Assembly: GCF_900116105.1 (NCBI RefSeq)
Contig: NZ_FPAC01000001.1
Span: 112,182-176,181, forward strand
Reading direction: 5' to 3'
Source of the DNA: Paenibacillus sp. 453mf
GTDB taxonomy: Bacteria; Bacillota; Bacilli; Paenibacillales; Paenibacillaceae
Length of the DNA: 64,000 bases
A model generated the notes under the pieces. The model was not told where the DNA came from. It did no database searches and saw nothing but the letters and a program-made list of their open reading frames with translations. Both the position numbers and the translations under genes were made by a program. Each line of letters begins with the position of its first letter. The first letter of the stretch is position 1. Below are positions 62,409 through 64,000 of this stretch, in pieces.

Positions 62409-63539
62409 CTGGTTCTTTTTCTGTACATAGTTTATTACCATTCTCAGCATAGGCGGAACCGCAAAAAATATAAAGAGCAGGCGGAACAGCTGATAGACAG
62501 CAACAATGGATAGATCTGCACCGATCTCGTGCGCCATAATACTCATCTGATCCATTCCTCCTGGAGCCAGGCTTAACAGCGCGGTTGGAAGACTGACCGA
62601 ACCAAACACAGACAACAAGTAACTCAGTATACCCGCGCCGGCGACGAGCAGCAGACTTGAAGTGATTGAGAGGGATAAGATTTTAAACCTTTGTGTAAAT
62701 TGTCCAGGCTTAAGCAGCAGTCCGAGATATGCACCAATGAGCACCTGCGCCCCATTGAGGACGGCAGTAGGAAGAATGGGACCGACTATTCCCGTCATTT
62801 GCAGCAATGCTGTACCCATCATTGGTCCGAGGAGCGGAGCAGTTGGAAATTTCAAATGCTTGGCTGCCCATGCGCTCAGAATACAGACCACAGCATACAG
62901 CACATAATTCAAAATTATACTTTGATCGCTGCCGATCATCGCGGTGGCTGCTTCAGTAATTCCGGCACCTGAACGCTCATGAGTCTGACCGACGATGGGG
63001 CTGAAGAGCAGGGCAGGAACGGATATGATGATGGTCATTAAACGAATGACCTGCATGACGGTGACGATCGTTACATTCACTCCCTTAGTTTCCTCGGCGA
63101 GGGTTACGACCTGGCTCAAGCCGCCAGGGATACTGCCCATCAGCATCGTCAGGAAATCCGTTCGCATCAGCCGGGACAAAATGACGGACATGCCGGCGCA
63201 CAGCAGGAGCAGCAGTACAGTCATAAGCAGCATGGTCGGCAGATGCCGTGTAATTTCCTTGAGAGCAGAGAGAGTGAAGGACAAGCCCATCGTATACGCA
63301 ACAATGATCATGCCTGTATTTCGCAGAGAGGCGTTCCACTCAAAATGAATTCTCCATTTAGTAGAGCCGATCAGCACAAATACCATAGGACCGAGCAGCC
63401 AGGAGAGTGGAATGTGAAGAAGATCAAACACCCAGCCACCGAGTATGGCAGTGAGCAGAGTTAAGCTAAGGCGCGCTGCTTTGTTTTTACGTAATATGTC
63501 GGGCATAACGAGGATCATCCTGTTCTGTATTGGATTCAT
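62385..63539 (-). CDS. AbrB-family membrane protein (PF05145 type)
   Basis: The 384-residue protein has about ten membrane helices in two repeated halves, each with a PLLGPMM/SWLLGPMVF-type motif and a GSIPGGLSQVV/SLAPGGMDQMS motif. This is the membrane family once called AbrB, not the DNA-binding AbrB. Members are thought to be transporters or regulators of unknown ligand. The start is uncertain among ATGs at 63539, 63518 and 63506; none has a strong ribosome site. It overlaps pxpC tail to tail. Confidence 0.85.
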   Translation of the reverse strand: MNPIQNRMILVMPDILRKNKAARLSLTLLTAILGGWVFDLLHIPLSWLLGPMVFVLIGSTKWRIHFEWNASLRNTGMIIVAYTMGLSFTLSALKEITRHLPTMLLMTVLLLLLCAGMSVILSRLMRTDFLTMLMGSIPGGLSQVVTLAEETKGVNVTIVTVMQVIRLMTIIISVPALLFSPIVGQTHERSGAGITEAATAMIGSDQSIILNYVLYAVVCILSAWAAKHLKFPTAPLLGPMMGTALLQMTGIVGPILPTAVLNGAQVLIGAYLGLLLKPGQFTQRFKILSLSITSSLLLVAGAGILSYLLSVFGSVSLPTALLSLAPGGMDQMSIMAHEIGADLSIVAVYQLFRLLFIFFAVPPMLRMVINYVQKKNQLVAEERF

Positions 63540-63695
63540 GGAGCATATGTCGTTCTCGTATGTATATCATCCTGTTAAGCATACTACTCTTTGCTTACAT
63601 TATAAAAGTGATAAATGATTTTGATCAGGTGATGATGATTGCAGCAGGTCATATTAAGCGTATTGATAAGAAGTGAGGCGGGTTATGAGTAGACG
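63540..63695. other. Intergenic DNA upstream of the AbrB-family gene
   Basis: This stretch must hold the leftward promoter of the AbrB-family gene; none is clear. On the plus strand a 38-codon frame (63560-63676, MYIILLSILLFAYIIKVIND...) could encode a one-helix peptide but lacks a ribosome site. Confidence 0.3.
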
Positions 63696-63734
63696 AAAAA
63701 AACGCTGGTTTAAATCTCAAACCAACGTTTTTTT
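63696..63734. terminator. Bidirectional terminator-like hairpin
   Basis: AAACG-C-TGGTTT pairs with AAACCA-A-CGTTT around 7 nt, with seven A before and seven T after. What it terminates is not clear. The 200 bases after it show no gene or other signal. Confidence 0.75.
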
Positions 63735-63944
63735 ACAGTGGATTTTATATTTTTCTGTCTCATTTTCTTCTGACTGTCGTGTAGACTCCTTAGCCATTCA
63801 TTTATACCTCTGGATGATCCAGACTGTACTTACCTAAATTCCAATTTATAATTCCTTAATCTCTAAATGTATTTTTCCCTAAGAAAATGACCCTTTGATC
63901 TCCTTATTGGAAAGAATACCGCATAGACAAATTCAAAAGCTTTC

Positions 63945-64000
63945 CAATCCAAGAACGATCGGACGAACATTCGCATACAGAGCCCTCCATGGCCAGCCGA
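63945..64000 (-). repeat. Partial copy of the dispersed repeat at the window edge
   Basis: CCAAGAACGATCGGACGAAC...CATTCGCATACAGAGC...CATGGCCAGCC is the reverse complement of the opening of the ~275-bp units (GGCTGGC...GTGCGAAAGTATCGTCCGATCGTTCTTG) with substitutions. The copy is cut by the window end. Confidence 0.65.

Noticed and set aside
63560..63676. 38-codon frame for a one-helix peptide
   Set aside because: No ribosome site and no support beyond the open frame; mentioned only in the intergenic entry.
63685..63837. 50-codon frame starting MSRRKKRWFK with GAGGCGGG upstream
   Set aside because: Its first part is the terminator-like hairpin, and the rest shows no coding pattern.

Overview
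The window looks like chromosomal DNA of a spore-former-type low-to-mid-GC Firmicute, most likely Paenibacillus or a close relative. The evidence is strong AGGAGG-type ribosome sites, many AraC-family regulators, plant-polysaccharide enzymes (PL11 rhamnogalacturonan lyase, GH5-X2-CBM46 endoglucanase, cellobiose 2-epimerase), sugar ABC importers without their own ATPase, futalosine-type menaquinone genes, an ald/adeR pair and pxpABC. No rRNA, tRNA, CRISPR array or intact insertion sequence was seen. The assignment rests on gene content read by eye, not on a database match.

Layout. 1-1800: a leftward lpxC-lpxD pair (lipid A biosynthesis), unexpected in this lineage. 1970-4610: secreted PL11 lyase. 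4760-8760: a polar amino-acid ABC importer facing an NtaA/YxeK-type FMN monooxygenase. 8800-11800: a leftward module of a Tat-exported flavin amine oxidase, a secreted RidA-like protein and TatA, with a perfect GlnR/TnrA box upstream and a short divergent TnrA-like regulator. 11900-15200: a membrane histidine kinase with a degenerate GGDEF domain, then mqnB-mqnD. 15290-18840: a YtrA-type GntR/ABC-2 transporter operon. 18900-22000: a secreted coiled-coil protein and an S9 peptidase. 22100-27510: an SsuD-like monooxygenase, an AraC regulator and a family-1 ABC importer, linked by a shared 22-bp motif. 27700-31000: a membrane-anchored PstS-like protein, a 9-bp tandem repeat, a four-and-a-bit-unit array of ~275-bp repeats and decayed genes.

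31100-41900: AEC transporter, nucleotidyltransferase, mug, an epimerase, a FAD monooxygenase/MarR pair bracketed by two copies of a dispersed repeat, and a three-gene Gfo/Idh plus TIM-barrel operon with a divergent AraC. 41960-45550: a purine permease behind a leader with a terminator, and a xyloglucanase-type GH5 with a cre site. 45670-53930: mixed small genes including an IS1595-type remnant, a Cas4-like nuclease, cellobiose 2-epimerase, AraC and an MFS exporter. 53980-64000: ald/adeR, a DUF1835 protein, an M29 aminopeptidase, pxpABC and an AbrB-family membrane protein; the right edge cuts into another copy of the dispersed repeat.

Common themes are nitrogen scavenging (amine oxidase, ald, pxpABC, amino-acid uptake), sulfur scavenging (two FMN monooxygenases) and plant-wall carbohydrate use. 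The most interesting parts are the Tat/RidA/oxidase module under a predicted GlnR/TnrA site, the lpx pair, the ssuD/araC/ABC regulon and the structured repeat family.
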